From assembly GCF_046054155.1 (NCBI RefSeq), contig NZ_JBEQCT010000003.1:327051-391050 (forward strand): a DNA stretch of 64,000 nucleotides. Reading direction: 5' to 3'. Origin of the DNA: Celerinatantimonas yamalensis. Its GTDB lineage: Bacteria > Pseudomonadota > Gammaproteobacteria > Enterobacterales > Celerinatantimonadaceae. Of the stretch, positions 55,988 through 63,903 are shown piece by piece. A model generated the notes under the pieces. The model saw only the letters and a program-made list of their open reading frames with translations. It was not told the DNA's origin and made no database searches. Both the position numbers and the translations under genes were made by a program. Position 1 is the first letter of the stretch. Each line of letters opens with the position of its first letter.

Positions 55988-56235
55988 ATTTAATCTTTTT
56001 TTATTCGGTATGACTTGACAATAATGTTTGGAAATGAATAAATCAACTAAATATTTTTAATAACATACAAAAAGAGGCTTAATTAGTTAATTTAGTAAAC
56101 TAAACAATGTAAATATAACCATAATAAATTGTATTTAGTGTTTTATTTGAGTTTTGAAGCGAAAAACAGAATATTAATCATTCAATTAGTTTTATATATA
56201 AATTAATTAAGAATAAATGACTGGTGAGGGATACG
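55988..56235. promoter_or_regulatory. Divergent control region of the ROK/ABC locus
   Basis: Very AT-rich 248 bp. It contains the central palindrome at 56083-56103 and isolated half-sites AACTAA (56045-56050) and TTAGTT (~56186-56191). Both divergent promoters must lie here. Confidence 0.6.
56083..56103. promoter_or_regulatory. Palindromic operator, likely for the ROK repressor
   Basis: TTAGTT (56083-56088) and AACTAA (56098-56103) form a perfect inverted repeat with nine bases between; a nested TTTAGT-AA-ACTAAA is also perfect. Bacillus XylR, another ROK repressor, binds a site with the same outer TTAGTT and AACTAA arms. Assignment to the adjacent ROK gene is inferred. Confidence 0.6.
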
Positions 56236-57783
56236 ATGCAACATACAACAGACCCCCGATGGGGAACCAAGCTTTTGCGTGGAAGTGGCTTATTGTTATT
56301 AGTTGTTCCGCAATTTGTCTGGGCAGCGACCGTGACGATTATGCAAAGCGAGCCGCCGCGAAGTATGGACCCAGGCGATCAAACGGCAACCTATACATCG
56401 AATATTCTTGACCCAATGTATGAAGGGTTAGTGCGGATGAATACACAAGGAAAAATTATTCCGGCACTGGCGACTTCTTGGCAAAAAAATAAAGATGGAA
56501 CGCTGTGGACTTTTAAATTGCGTCCTGACGTGAGCTTTCAAGATGGCACGCCATTTAATGCCCAAGCGGTGGTTTATAATATTGATCGTCATTTAGATAA
56601 GTCGCGTGGTTTAGCGGCCAGCGGTCGATTACGAAATGTCGTCGCGTCGATTGAAAAAACTGGGCCATTGACTGTTACTTTTCATTTAAAACAAACATTT
56701 CCTACCTTTTTAAATCTGATGACTACGGGTGCGGCGATGATGGTTAGCCCGAAAGCTGATAAAGCAGGCACACTTGGCATGCATGCTGATGGGACAGGCC
56801 CTTATCAATTTGTTCAATATAAAACGGGTGAATATGTTTTAGAAAAACGCAATCCGCATTATTGGGGCAAAGTCCACGGCGCTGATGAATTAAAATGGAC
56901 GTGGAGTAGTGAAATGTCTGTTATGAATATGGCCGTGCAATCGGGTGAGGCGGATATTATTAATCCCGTTCCGCCACAGTTTGCTAAGTTACTCAAGGCA
57001 AACCCGACTATTTCGCTGCATCGCTCGCCTGGCGCAGCCGTTTTCTGGGTGGCTTTAAATACTCAGATGAAACCGCTGAATAAGCTTAAAGTGCGCCAAG
57101 CACTCAACTATGCGACCAATCGCAGCGCTTTAGTGCGCGCTATCTCGTTTGGTTACGCTGAGGCGGCTAACTCACCACTGCCAACCATTGCCCCCGGTTA
57201 TGATGCCAAACTTAATGACTACCCCTATAGTGTGAGCAAAGCCAAAGCACTACTAAAAGCCGCAGGCTACCCCAATGGTTTTCGTATGACCATTGCCGTG
57301 CAAGCGCCTGATGCCCGCACCGCGCAAGTATTGCAAGCGATGTGGAAAAAAATCGGTGTGACTTTGGATGTTAAACAGATGGAAAGCGGTGTGTGGACCA
57401 AAGCGGCCTTTGCTGATGCGAAACAAAAACAACAGATGGACATTGGCTCGGTGTTGGCGTCATGGTCTTCGGGCTTAATTGGCAACGACCTACAACTGCG
57501 CCCATTGTATGACTCACAAAGCTTTGCGCCAGATGGGGCTAACTTGGGATTTTATAAAAATCCACAGGTCGATCAATTGATTGATAAGGCCGCTTCAAGC
57601 TTAGATACGCGCCAACGCAATCAAGATTATGTCAAGTTGCAACAGCTGATTAGCCGTGATGCACCGCAAGTGCTTTTGTACTATCAAGATGACCTTTATG
57701 CTACTCGTAAGAATGTCAAAGACGTCGAGATGGTACCAGGCGGTAGCCTAGTGGTGCGTAACGCTAGTAAAACAGCTCGTTAG
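56236..57783 (+). CDS. Peptide-type ABC substrate-binding protein (SBP_bac_5)
   Basis: A 515-residue periplasmic protein. A signal peptide of about 30 residues ends near VWAATV. MQSEPPRSMDPGD and ILDPMYEGLVRM begin the SBP_bac_5 fold, followed by FKLRPDVSFQDGTPF and ADGTGPYQF. It resembles GsiB, the glutathione-binding protein, but this family also binds peptides, nickel and oligosaccharides (for example chitin oligosaccharides in vibrios). GAGGG five bases before ATG 56236 sets the start over GTG 56224. Confidence 0.92.
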   Translation: MQHTTDPRWGTKLLRGSGLLLLVVPQFVWAATVTIMQSEPPRSMDPGDQTATYTSNILDPMYEGLVRMNTQGKIIPALATSWQKNKDGTLWTFKLRPDVSFQDGTPFNAQAVVYNIDRHLDKSRGLAASGRLRNVVASIEKTGPLTVTFHLKQTFPTFLNLMTTGAAMMVSPKADKAGTLGMHADGTGPYQFVQYKTGEYVLEKRNPHYWGKVHGADELKWTWSSEMSVMNMAVQSGEADIINPVPPQFAKLLKANPTISLHRSPGAAVFWVALNTQMKPLNKLKVRQALNYATNRSALVRAISFGYAEAANSPLPTIAPGYDAKLNDYPYSVSKAKALLKAAGYPNGFRMTIAVQAPDARTAQVLQAMWKKIGVTLDVKQMESGVWTKAAFADAKQKQQMDIGSVLASWSSGLIGNDLQLRPLYDSQSFAPDGANLGFYKNPQVDQLIDKAASSLDTRQRNQDYVKLQQLISRDAPQVLLYYQDDLYATRKNVKDVEMVPGGSLVVRNASKTAR

Positions 57784-57806
57784 GTCGACCCGATGATGGA
57801 GCGGTT

Positions 57807-58727
57807 ATGAAGTTATACATTGCCAAAAAACTGTTGTCGTTTCCGCTTATCTTGCTGGGGATCTCGTTAGTGGTATTTATCGCGATTCGTTCATTACCGG
57901 GTGATCCTGCCCGGTTAATGGCTGGCCCGCAAGCGACCCCCGAAGCGGTACAAGATATGCGCGTCCGACTGGGGTTAGAAGAGCCATTGCCGTTGCAATA
58001 CTGGCGGTTTATCCAAGGTGCGGTACACGGTAATTTAGGGGTATCACTCCAGTCAAAACAGCCAGTGATGGCTGAGATAGGTGAACGACTTCCTTATACA
58101 TTAGCCTTGGCGTTCTTAAGCTACTTACTTGCCATTGTTGTTGGCGTTCCAGCTGGGATGCTCGGCGCGGTGTATCAGCATCGCTGGGTTGACCAAGTGG
58201 TGATGATTTTAGCCATTACGGGCGCTTCAATTGCCAACTTTTGGTTAGCGTTAATTGCTATGAACACCTTTGCCGTACAGCTCGGTTGGGTTCCATTATT
58301 AGGCGCTGAGTCTTGGCGAAGCTATATTTTACCGACACTGACATTAGCTATTTTCCCTATGGCCGTGGTTGCGCGTATGACTCGCTCAGGGGTCATTGAT
58401 GTTTTGTCGGCTGACTATATTCGCACCGCCCGCGCCAAGGGGTTAGCCCCGCGGCGAATATACTGGAAACACGCATTTCGTAACGCCCTGGTGCCGATTG
58501 TAACCATCGTTGCGCTTAATTTTGGCAGCTTGATTGGCGGGGCCGTGGTCACCGAGTCAGTCTTTAACTGGCCCGGAATAGGCCGGCTGCTGGTGGATTC
58601 AGTGCGTTATCGCGATTATCCAGTGATTGAAGGGGTGACCTTAGTCGCTGTTAGTGGCGTAGTTTTGATGAACTTGCTTGGCGAAGTTCTGATTGGTTTT
58701 TTAAATCCCAAGATTAGGTTTAATTAA
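57807..58727 (+). CDS. Peptide-type ABC permease 1 (DppB/GsiC type)
   Basis: A 306-residue permease with six membrane segments. The N-terminal block SLPGDPARLMAG and LGLEEPLPLQYWRF, and the coupling motif DYIRTARAKGLAPRRI, are the DppB/GsiC signature. GGAG precedes the ATG. Its stop overlaps the next start by one base. Confidence 0.94.
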   Translation: MKLYIAKKLLSFPLILLGISLVVFIAIRSLPGDPARLMAGPQATPEAVQDMRVRLGLEEPLPLQYWRFIQGAVHGNLGVSLQSKQPVMAEIGERLPYTLALAFLSYLLAIVVGVPAGMLGAVYQHRWVDQVVMILAITGASIANFWLALIAMNTFAVQLGWVPLLGAESWRSYILPTLTLAIFPMAVVARMTRSGVIDVLSADYIRTARAKGLAPRRIYWKHAFRNALVPIVTIVALNFGSLIGGAVVTESVFNWPGIGRLLVDSVRYRDYPVIEGVTLVAVSGVVLMNLLGEVLIGFLNPKIRFN

Positions 58728-59593
58728 TGTCTCTTGCACAAACAAAACAAACACAAACCAGTGACCGGCTGCAGGTGCTACGGTATTGGTTGGTGACGCA
58801 TCCAAGTATCTTAATTGGCGGTGGGTTAGTGGTGGCAATTGTGATAGCGGCACTTGGCGCCCCTTGGCTGACTCACTATGCACCTGATGCCCAGGATTTA
58901 CTCAATACCTTGCAAGGGCCATCGACTGCCCATCTATTTGGCACCGATGATTATGGTCGAGATATTTTTACACGGGTGATTTATGGTGCTCGAATCACCG
59001 TGTTTGAAGTCGTCCTCAGTGTGGGGTTGTCGTTAGTGGTGGGCGTTCCACTTGGCGTTATTGCAGGGCTTGGACATCGCTGGTTGGATCAGATCATCAT
59101 GTGGGTGATGGATATTATTTTTGCCTTTCCCGGTATTGTGTTGGCGATTTTGATCGTTAGCGTGCTGGGCGAAGGATTAATTAATATGCTGATTGCGATC
59201 TCTATTTTCTCGATCCCAGTTTACGCTCGTTTGAGCCGTAATTTGACCCTTGATTTGAAAACCATGGAGTACGTTGAAGCGGCCCATGCTTTAGGGGTGC
59301 GCCACTCTCGCATTATCAGCCGTTATATTATTCGCAATGCCATCGGCCCATTAATTGTGCAATCGACCCTTACCGCTGGGAGCATTGTGCTCGCTGCCGC
59401 CAGTTTGTCATTTTTAGGGTTAGGTGTGCAGCCACCGATGCCAGAGTGGGGGACCATGATGAGCGATGGTCGTAACTTTTTAGGGCTCGATATCTATTTG
59501 TCGTTGTTTCCCGGATTAGCTATTCTCGTGACCGTTTTAGGATTTAACATTTTAGGTGATGGTCTGAGCGATCTGCTCGACAGCCGCTCATAG
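58727..59593 (+). CDS. Peptide-type ABC permease 2 (DppC/GsiD type)
   Basis: A 288-residue permease with six membrane segments. LFGTDDYGRDIFTRVIYGAR is diagnostic of DppC/GsiD, and the coupling motif is EAAHALGVRHSRII. LSFLGLGVQPPMPEWG is conserved near the C-terminus. Start codon overlaps the permease 1 stop. Confidence 0.94.
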   Translation: MSLAQTKQTQTSDRLQVLRYWLVTHPSILIGGGLVVAIVIAALGAPWLTHYAPDAQDLLNTLQGPSTAHLFGTDDYGRDIFTRVIYGARITVFEVVLSVGLSLVVGVPLGVIAGLGHRWLDQIIMWVMDIIFAFPGIVLAILIVSVLGEGLINMLIAISIFSIPVYARLSRNLTLDLKTMEYVEAAHALGVRHSRIISRYIIRNAIGPLIVQSTLTAGSIVLAAASLSFLGLGVQPPMPEWGTMMSDGRNFLGLDIYLSLFPGLAILVTVLGFNILGDGLSDLLDSRS

Positions 59594-59604
59594 TAAGGAA
59601 AGAT

Positions 59605-60531
59605 ATGCAGTTACAGCCCGTTATCTGTGCGGATATTGGTGGTTCATTTATTAAGTTTGGCGTTTCAACTGCCTTTGGACAGGTACAATTTTTAGAACAA
59701 CGGCCTAATCCCGCGACAGATTGGCAAGCCCTTTGCCACACGTTAGCTGAACTTATTACCTGTCATCGCAGCCAGTATCCTGATGATGCCCCTGTTGCGA
59801 TATCGACCACAGGCGTGGTTGACCGCCAGCAAGACCGCGTGACGGCTGGCAATATTTCAGCCTATCAAGGCCATCGTATTCAGTATGAGCTGAGCCAATG
59901 CCTAGGCAGAGTGGTGCGCGTTGCCAATGATGCCGATTGTTTTACCTTAGCCGAGGCGCTGGTGGGCCATGCCCGCGAGCAACCGATTGTGCTGGGCGCG
60001 ATCATCGGTACGGGGATTGGCGGCGGCTTAGTGATCAATGGCCAGATTATTGAAGGGCGCAATGGCATTACAGCCGAGTGGGGCCATGCACCGATTACTC
60101 GCACAGTGATTACCATTAATCACCAACCCATCACGATTGCACGCCAACCCTGTGGTTGTGGTCAAACTGGTTGTTTAGACACCCTTGCTGGGGCGCGTGG
60201 TTTAGAGCGCTTACACCAGTTGTTACACCATCAAACCCTCGATAGCCGAGCGATCATAAAGCATTGGCATGCAGGGCAGTTACAAGCGAGCCAAACCATT
60301 GACGGGTGGCTACAAATTATCAGCGAACCATTGGCTTACACCTTGAATATTTTAGGCGCATCACGGGTTGTCGTTGGCGGAGGGCTTGCTGAAGAAACGG
60401 CATTGATTCGTCAGCTAGACCGTGCTGTTCGACTGCTTACTTTAACTGGCACCGAACAGCCGCTGATTGTGCCGGGCAAATTTTATCAAGATGGTGGCCT
60501 AATTGGCGCCTCATTACTGGTTCGTCAATAG
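59605..60531 (+). CDS. ROK-family sugar kinase, NagK-like
   Basis: A 308-residue kinase. DIGGSFIKFGV binds ATP; NDADCFTLAEA holds the catalytic aspartate. GTGIGGGLVINGQIIEGRNG, EWGH and the zinc motif CGCGQTGCLD are closest in style to N-acetylglucosamine/N-acetylmannosamine kinases. It probably phosphorylates an N-acetylhexosamine freed from the imported compound, and the product could be the ROK repressor's ligand. AAGGAA precedes the ATG. Exact sugar is not determined. Confidence 0.9.
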   Translation: MQLQPVICADIGGSFIKFGVSTAFGQVQFLEQRPNPATDWQALCHTLAELITCHRSQYPDDAPVAISTTGVVDRQQDRVTAGNISAYQGHRIQYELSQCLGRVVRVANDADCFTLAEALVGHAREQPIVLGAIIGTGIGGGLVINGQIIEGRNGITAEWGHAPITRTVITINHQPITIARQPCGCGQTGCLDTLAGARGLERLHQLLHHQTLDSRAIIKHWHAGQLQASQTIDGWLQIISEPLAYTLNILGASRVVVGGGLAEETALIRQLDRAVRLLTLTGTEQPLIVPGKFYQDGGLIGASLLVRQ

Positions 60532-60539
60532 GAGTAACC

Positions 60540-61268
60540 ATGCGTACACTGGAAGTTTGTTGTTATGGTTTAGATCAAGCCCTGATAGCCGAGCAGGCAG
60601 GGGCTCACCGCATTGAGCTGTGTGCCGCTAGTCAAGAAGGGGGAATTACCCCTTCATTCGGAACCCTCAAACTTGCCGAAGCACAGCTTAGCGTGCCCAC
60701 CATGGTGATGATCCGCCCCCGAGGCGGTGATTTTTGTTATAACGAAGCAGAGCTTGCTTGCATGCTAGAAGATATCGCATTAGTGCGCGAATTAGATCTC
60801 GCTGGCGTGGTCTTCGGTGCCTTAAATGTGAACGGTGAACTGGATATACTGGCGATGACACGGCTGCTGGATGCTGCCAAGGGGCTTTCAGTGACCTTTC
60901 ATCGAGCCTTTGATATGTGTCAAAACCCGCAGCGAGTCTTTCAGCAGTTGGCTGATATGGGGGTTGATCGCATTTTAACCTCTGGCCAGCGCCCCAGTGC
61001 ACTTGAAGGTTTAGATCTACTTAAACAACTCCACGCCTGTCATGGCCCCATCATCATGCCCGGTTGCGGCATTCGTATGAGCACCTTAATGCCATTGATA
61101 GCGGCTGGGTTTAATGAGTTTCATTCTTCAGCTAGTTGCCAAGTTCCTTCCCCTATGCAGTTTATTAATCCCAATGTTGCCATGAGCCAACATGCCAGTG
61201 ACGAATATTTACGCCAACAGATTGACCCTGCGCAAATCAGCCAGATGACACAATGTCTGATGAGTTAG
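60540..61268 (+). CDS. cutC: CutC family protein
   Basis: A 242-residue TIM-barrel protein. EVCCYGLDQALIAEQAGAHR, ELCAASQEGGITPS, MIRPRGGDFCYN, FHRAFDM, RILTSGQ and EFHSSASC match CutC across its length. The name comes from a copper-tolerance phenotype in E. coli, but the biochemical role is unresolved. Here it is the last gene of a sugar/peptide catabolic operon, nine bases after the kinase, with AGGAG before the ATG, which suggests a metabolic enzyme. Confidence 0.94.
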   Translation: MRTLEVCCYGLDQALIAEQAGAHRIELCAASQEGGITPSFGTLKLAEAQLSVPTMVMIRPRGGDFCYNEAELACMLEDIALVRELDLAGVVFGALNVNGELDILAMTRLLDAAKGLSVTFHRAFDMCQNPQRVFQQLADMGVDRILTSGQRPSALEGLDLLKQLHACHGPIIMPGCGIRMSTLMPLIAAGFNEFHSSASCQVPSPMQFINPNVAMSQHASDEYLRQQIDPAQISQMTQCLMS

Positions 61269-61520
61269 GCGATCATCACCTTTATGTTATTTGGTGCACC
61301 AACTCACAGTGGATTAAGTCATTTATATGCAAAATCATTCTTTTGTGCGATTGCACGATAAGTTATTACTCAGTTATGCTTAACGAGCGCAGTCTAGCTG
61401 CGTCTTAAATCCTTAACTGGTGCGATGCCGTTGTTTGCCGCCAGTGGCGGTAGCGTGGTTGAAGGCGCCATGCTAGAGCGTTGTTAGAACTTAATCATTT
61501 TATAGCATCGTGAAAAAGTG

Positions 61521-62477
61521 CTACAGCCTATCTAATGGGCTGGTTACGCCTGCATAATGTTCCCCTAGTATATGCGTATAGATCTGGGTTGTTTTCACAT
61601 CATTGTGCCCTAACAGTTCTTGAACAGAGCGAATATCGCTGCCTTGGGCCAATAGATGTGTAGCAAATGAATGACGAAACGTATGACATCCTACTTTTTT
61701 AGGGATCTGTGCTTGTATGACCGCACGATGCAGCGCCTTTCGTATGATACTGCTGTGAATATGATGCCGACATAAAGTGTGAGTGACAGGATGTATTGAT
61801 GTTGCCGGGCTTGGGAATATAAACATCCAGCCAGGTTGGCGAAAGGCAGTTGGGTATTTGCGGCTTAAAGCCCCAGGAAGTGAAGGCCCGAATCCTTGGC
61901 TGTTATCCTGCTTTTGTAAAGCCAATACCTCATTGATGCGTTGTTTGAGCTGCGGAGCGCACTGGCGACTGAGCAATGTTTGTCGATCTTTATGGCCCTT
62001 GCCGTCTCGCACTGTTATCGCTAAATGTGTTAGATCGACATCTTGCACCCGCAAACGTAAGCACTCACTAATACGCAAACCACTCCCATAGAGCAGTTTA
62101 ATCACCAAGGTGGGTAAGTCAGCCAAGTTGGCAAGAATATGCCCAATTTCGGTTGGGGTGAGAACCACCGGTAGTTGCCGCTGCTTGGTTGCTAGTTGAA
62201 ACCCCATATCGCCTAATTCAACATGCAGGTATTTTTGATAGAGAAAGGCCAATGCATTGAGCGCAACCTTTTGCGTGTTAATCGCAACATGACGTTGATT
62301 GGCTAAAAAAGATAAAAATGAGATAACCTCAGCGGAGCCCATTGTTTCAGGGTGCTTTTTGTGATGAAAAAGAATGAACGACTTGATCCAGTACAAATAA
62401 CTTTTTTCAGTGCGGATACTGTAACCACGAAGCCGAATATTACGCCGCACCGCTTCTAAAAAAGGGCTTTTTTCCAT
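61521..62477 (-). CDS. intI: Chromosomal integron integrase IntI
   Basis: A 318-residue tyrosine recombinase that moves gene cassettes at attI and attC sites. Catalytic residues are in GSGLRISE (Arg), CHTFRHSFATHLL (His-Arg), LGHNDV (His) and TTQIYTHI (Tyr). The segment PGALSRKYPTAFRQPGWMF is the extra helix found only in IntI proteins. The ending SPLDRL also fits vibrio IntIA (SPLSRL). The start is ATG 62477 or GTG 62486; neither has a ribosome site. Transcribed away from the cassettes, as in all integrons. A LexA box lies just upstream. Confidence 0.96.
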   Translation of the reverse strand: MEKSPFLEAVRRNIRLRGYSIRTEKSYLYWIKSFILFHHKKHPETMGSAEVISFLSFLANQRHVAINTQKVALNALAFLYQKYLHVELGDMGFQLATKQRQLPVVLTPTEIGHILANLADLPTLVIKLLYGSGLRISECLRLRVQDVDLTHLAITVRDGKGHKDRQTLLSRQCAPQLKQRINEVLALQKQDNSQGFGPSLPGALSRKYPTAFRQPGWMFIFPSPATSIHPVTHTLCRHHIHSSIIRKALHRAVIQAQIPKKVGCHTFRHSFATHLLAQGSDIRSVQELLGHNDVKTTQIYTHILGEHYAGVTSPLDRL

Positions 62478-62497
62478 AATAATCACTATTGATAAAA

Positions 62498-62517
62498 TAC
62501 TGTATAAATAAACAGTA
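62498..62517 (-). promoter_or_regulatory. LexA (SOS) box controlling intI
   Basis: TACTGTATAAATAAACAGTA fits the LexA consensus TACTGTATATATATACAGTA with two or three central differences and perfect CTGT/ACAG arms. It ends 21 bases before the integrase ATG. SOS control of integron integrases is established in Vibrio cholerae and class 1 integrons. Confidence 0.88.
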
Positions 62518-62702
62518 TTATCTTTTTGTTGATAATTGCAAGCTCATTTTCACTCTTGATAATGCGCGTTTTGCAGCAGTGTGATAATAAATATATGATA
62601 TAAATCATTATGTTATGATTTTTGCTTGGGGAGATATTGCGCAACACAAAGAGAGAAAATGCGCATGCGCATTTATCGCCCTAATATATTTTACCAAACA
62701 AG

Positions 62703-62794
62703 ACTTAACTGTATGATAGTTAGGTAAAAACAGCTTGCTCACTTTGTCCCCAAAGGGGTAGGATTTGAGCATGCTTCATATAAAAATGTTAGGT
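62703..62794 (+). other. attI region of the integron
   Basis: Two candidate core sites occur. ACTTAAC (62703-62709) and GTTAGGT (62719-62725) form an inverted pair of IntI-type boxes. A second GTTAGGT is at 62788-62794. GTTAGGTGCAA at 62788-62798 is the exact complement of TTGCACCTAAC at the start of the first attC, so the present cassette junction is at 62788/62789. The upstream pair may be the secondary IntI-binding part of attI or an older junction. Confidence 0.65.
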
Positions 62795-63882
62795 GCAAAA
62801 TATCGCATAGCATACTTGTTTTCTTGCATATAAGCCTGCATCTTAGATATGGATATTTAATCGTAAGGACATTACATGGAACAATACAGCCTTCAATTAT
62901 CTTCAGTAAAACATACAGCACCAGATGGAATCGAAATGGGAGTAATGAATAATGGTACTCCATACCTTGGTGCTCGTGGTTTAGCCGCTTTATGTGGGGT
63001 CGCACCAAGTGTAATCATTACACTTGTGAAAGATTGGCAGACAGATTTGCGCTTTAAACCTCGTGGGCAGGTGATCGAGAAGCTAATTATTGAGCAAGGT
63101 GGTGACCCTAATATTTTATATGTCCCGATTAATATCGAAGGTAAAACTTACCATGCAATAAATGATGTTAATTGTATGGCAATTCTTGAGTATTACGCCT
63201 TTGATTCACAAACACCTCAGGAACAAGCCAAACTCAACTACCGTAGTCTCGCTAAACTAACTCTTCGAACATTCATTTATGAGCGAACAGGCTACAATCC
63301 ATCCGATTCTCTGCCTGAATCTTGGAAAACATTTCATGAACGTATCACCCTTAATGAATTGCCTTCTGGTTACTTTAGCGTCTTTTCTGAAATTGCGAAT
63401 CTGGTGATCTCTGGCATTAGAAACGGAATGACGTTTGATAGCAGCACAATGCCCGATATTAGTGTTGGCCAGGCTTGGGGTAAACACTGGAGTGGAAGCA
63501 ATCTTGATGAAAAATATGGTCTTCGTAGAAAACATCTGCATGTATTCCCTGAGGATTTTCCGCAGAAAGATCCAATGGCATGGATTTATCCTGTCGAGGC
63601 CTTAGGTGAGTTCCGTCGCTGGATGGACGATGTCTACGTTACAGAAAAATTTGGTGCATACTTGACCAATAAAGCCAAAAAAGGTGGCTTGAACAATGTA
63701 AATATTCCAGCATTGGTTCAGGCCGTACAGCCTGTACGACTAAACTGATCAAGGTGTCTTGCACCTAACAAAGCATTTAAGAGGGACAGCCAACGCGTGG
63801 CATTTTTATTATGCGTTGGTTTTTGTGATTACGGTGTTATGCGGAAAGTTGGTAGTAGCGTTGGCTGCCCCTTAATGCGGCG
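62789..63882 (+). mobile_element. Integron gene cassette 1
   Basis: Bounded by G^TTAGGT at 62788 and G^TTAAAT at 63882, it is a 1,094-base cassette. It holds one gene with its own 87-base leader and ends in a VCR-like attC. Confidence 0.85.
62876..63748 (+). CDS. Cassette-encoded protein of unknown function with phage-antirepressor-like features
   Basis: A 290-residue soluble protein; AAGGA lies seven bases before the ATG. The N-terminal third (GTPYLGARGLAALCGVAPSV, then a conserved-looking INDVNCMAILEYYAFDS) resembles the short DNA-binding heads of phage antirepressor and KilA-N-type proteins. The C-terminal part (ELPSGYFSVFSEIANLV, DISVGQAWGKHWSGSNLD, YGLRRKHLHVFPEDFPQ, ALGEFRRWM) looks like an independent domain. 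I do not recognise a named family with certainty. It is AT-richer than neighbouring core genes and lies in a cassette, so it was acquired. Phage defence is a possible role but only by inference. Confidence 0.75.
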   Translation: MEQYSLQLSSVKHTAPDGIEMGVMNNGTPYLGARGLAALCGVAPSVIITLVKDWQTDLRFKPRGQVIEKLIIEQGGDPNILYVPINIEGKTYHAINDVNCMAILEYYAFDSQTPQEQAKLNYRSLAKLTLRTFIYERTGYNPSDSLPESWKTFHERITLNELPSGYFSVFSEIANLVISGIRNGMTFDSSTMPDISVGQAWGKHWSGSNLDEKYGLRRKHLHVFPEDFPQKDPMAWIYPVEALGEFRRWMDDVYVTEKFGAYLTNKAKKGGLNNVNIPALVQAVQPVRLN

Positions 63883-63888
63883 TTAAAT
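63763..63888 (+). repeat. attC site of cassette 1 (VCR-like)
   Basis: Starts with R'' ACCTAAC and ends with R' GTTAAAT. Inner arms GCATTTAAGAGGGACAGCC plus AACGC and GCGTTGGCTGCCCC plus TTAATGC are imperfect inverted repeats with extrahelical bases, as IntI needs for the folded single strand. Length about 126 bases. AAGAGGGACAG and the overall layout resemble the V. cholerae repeat. Confidence 0.93.
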
Positions 63889-63903
63889 TACAAGGATAGT
63901 TCA

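Noticed and set aside
61380..61500. Possible decayed attC or gene end between cutC and intI
   Set aside because: A short frame ending SVVEGAMLERC and some inverted GC-rich stretches are seen, but no proper R''/R' core pair is present and no family is recognised.
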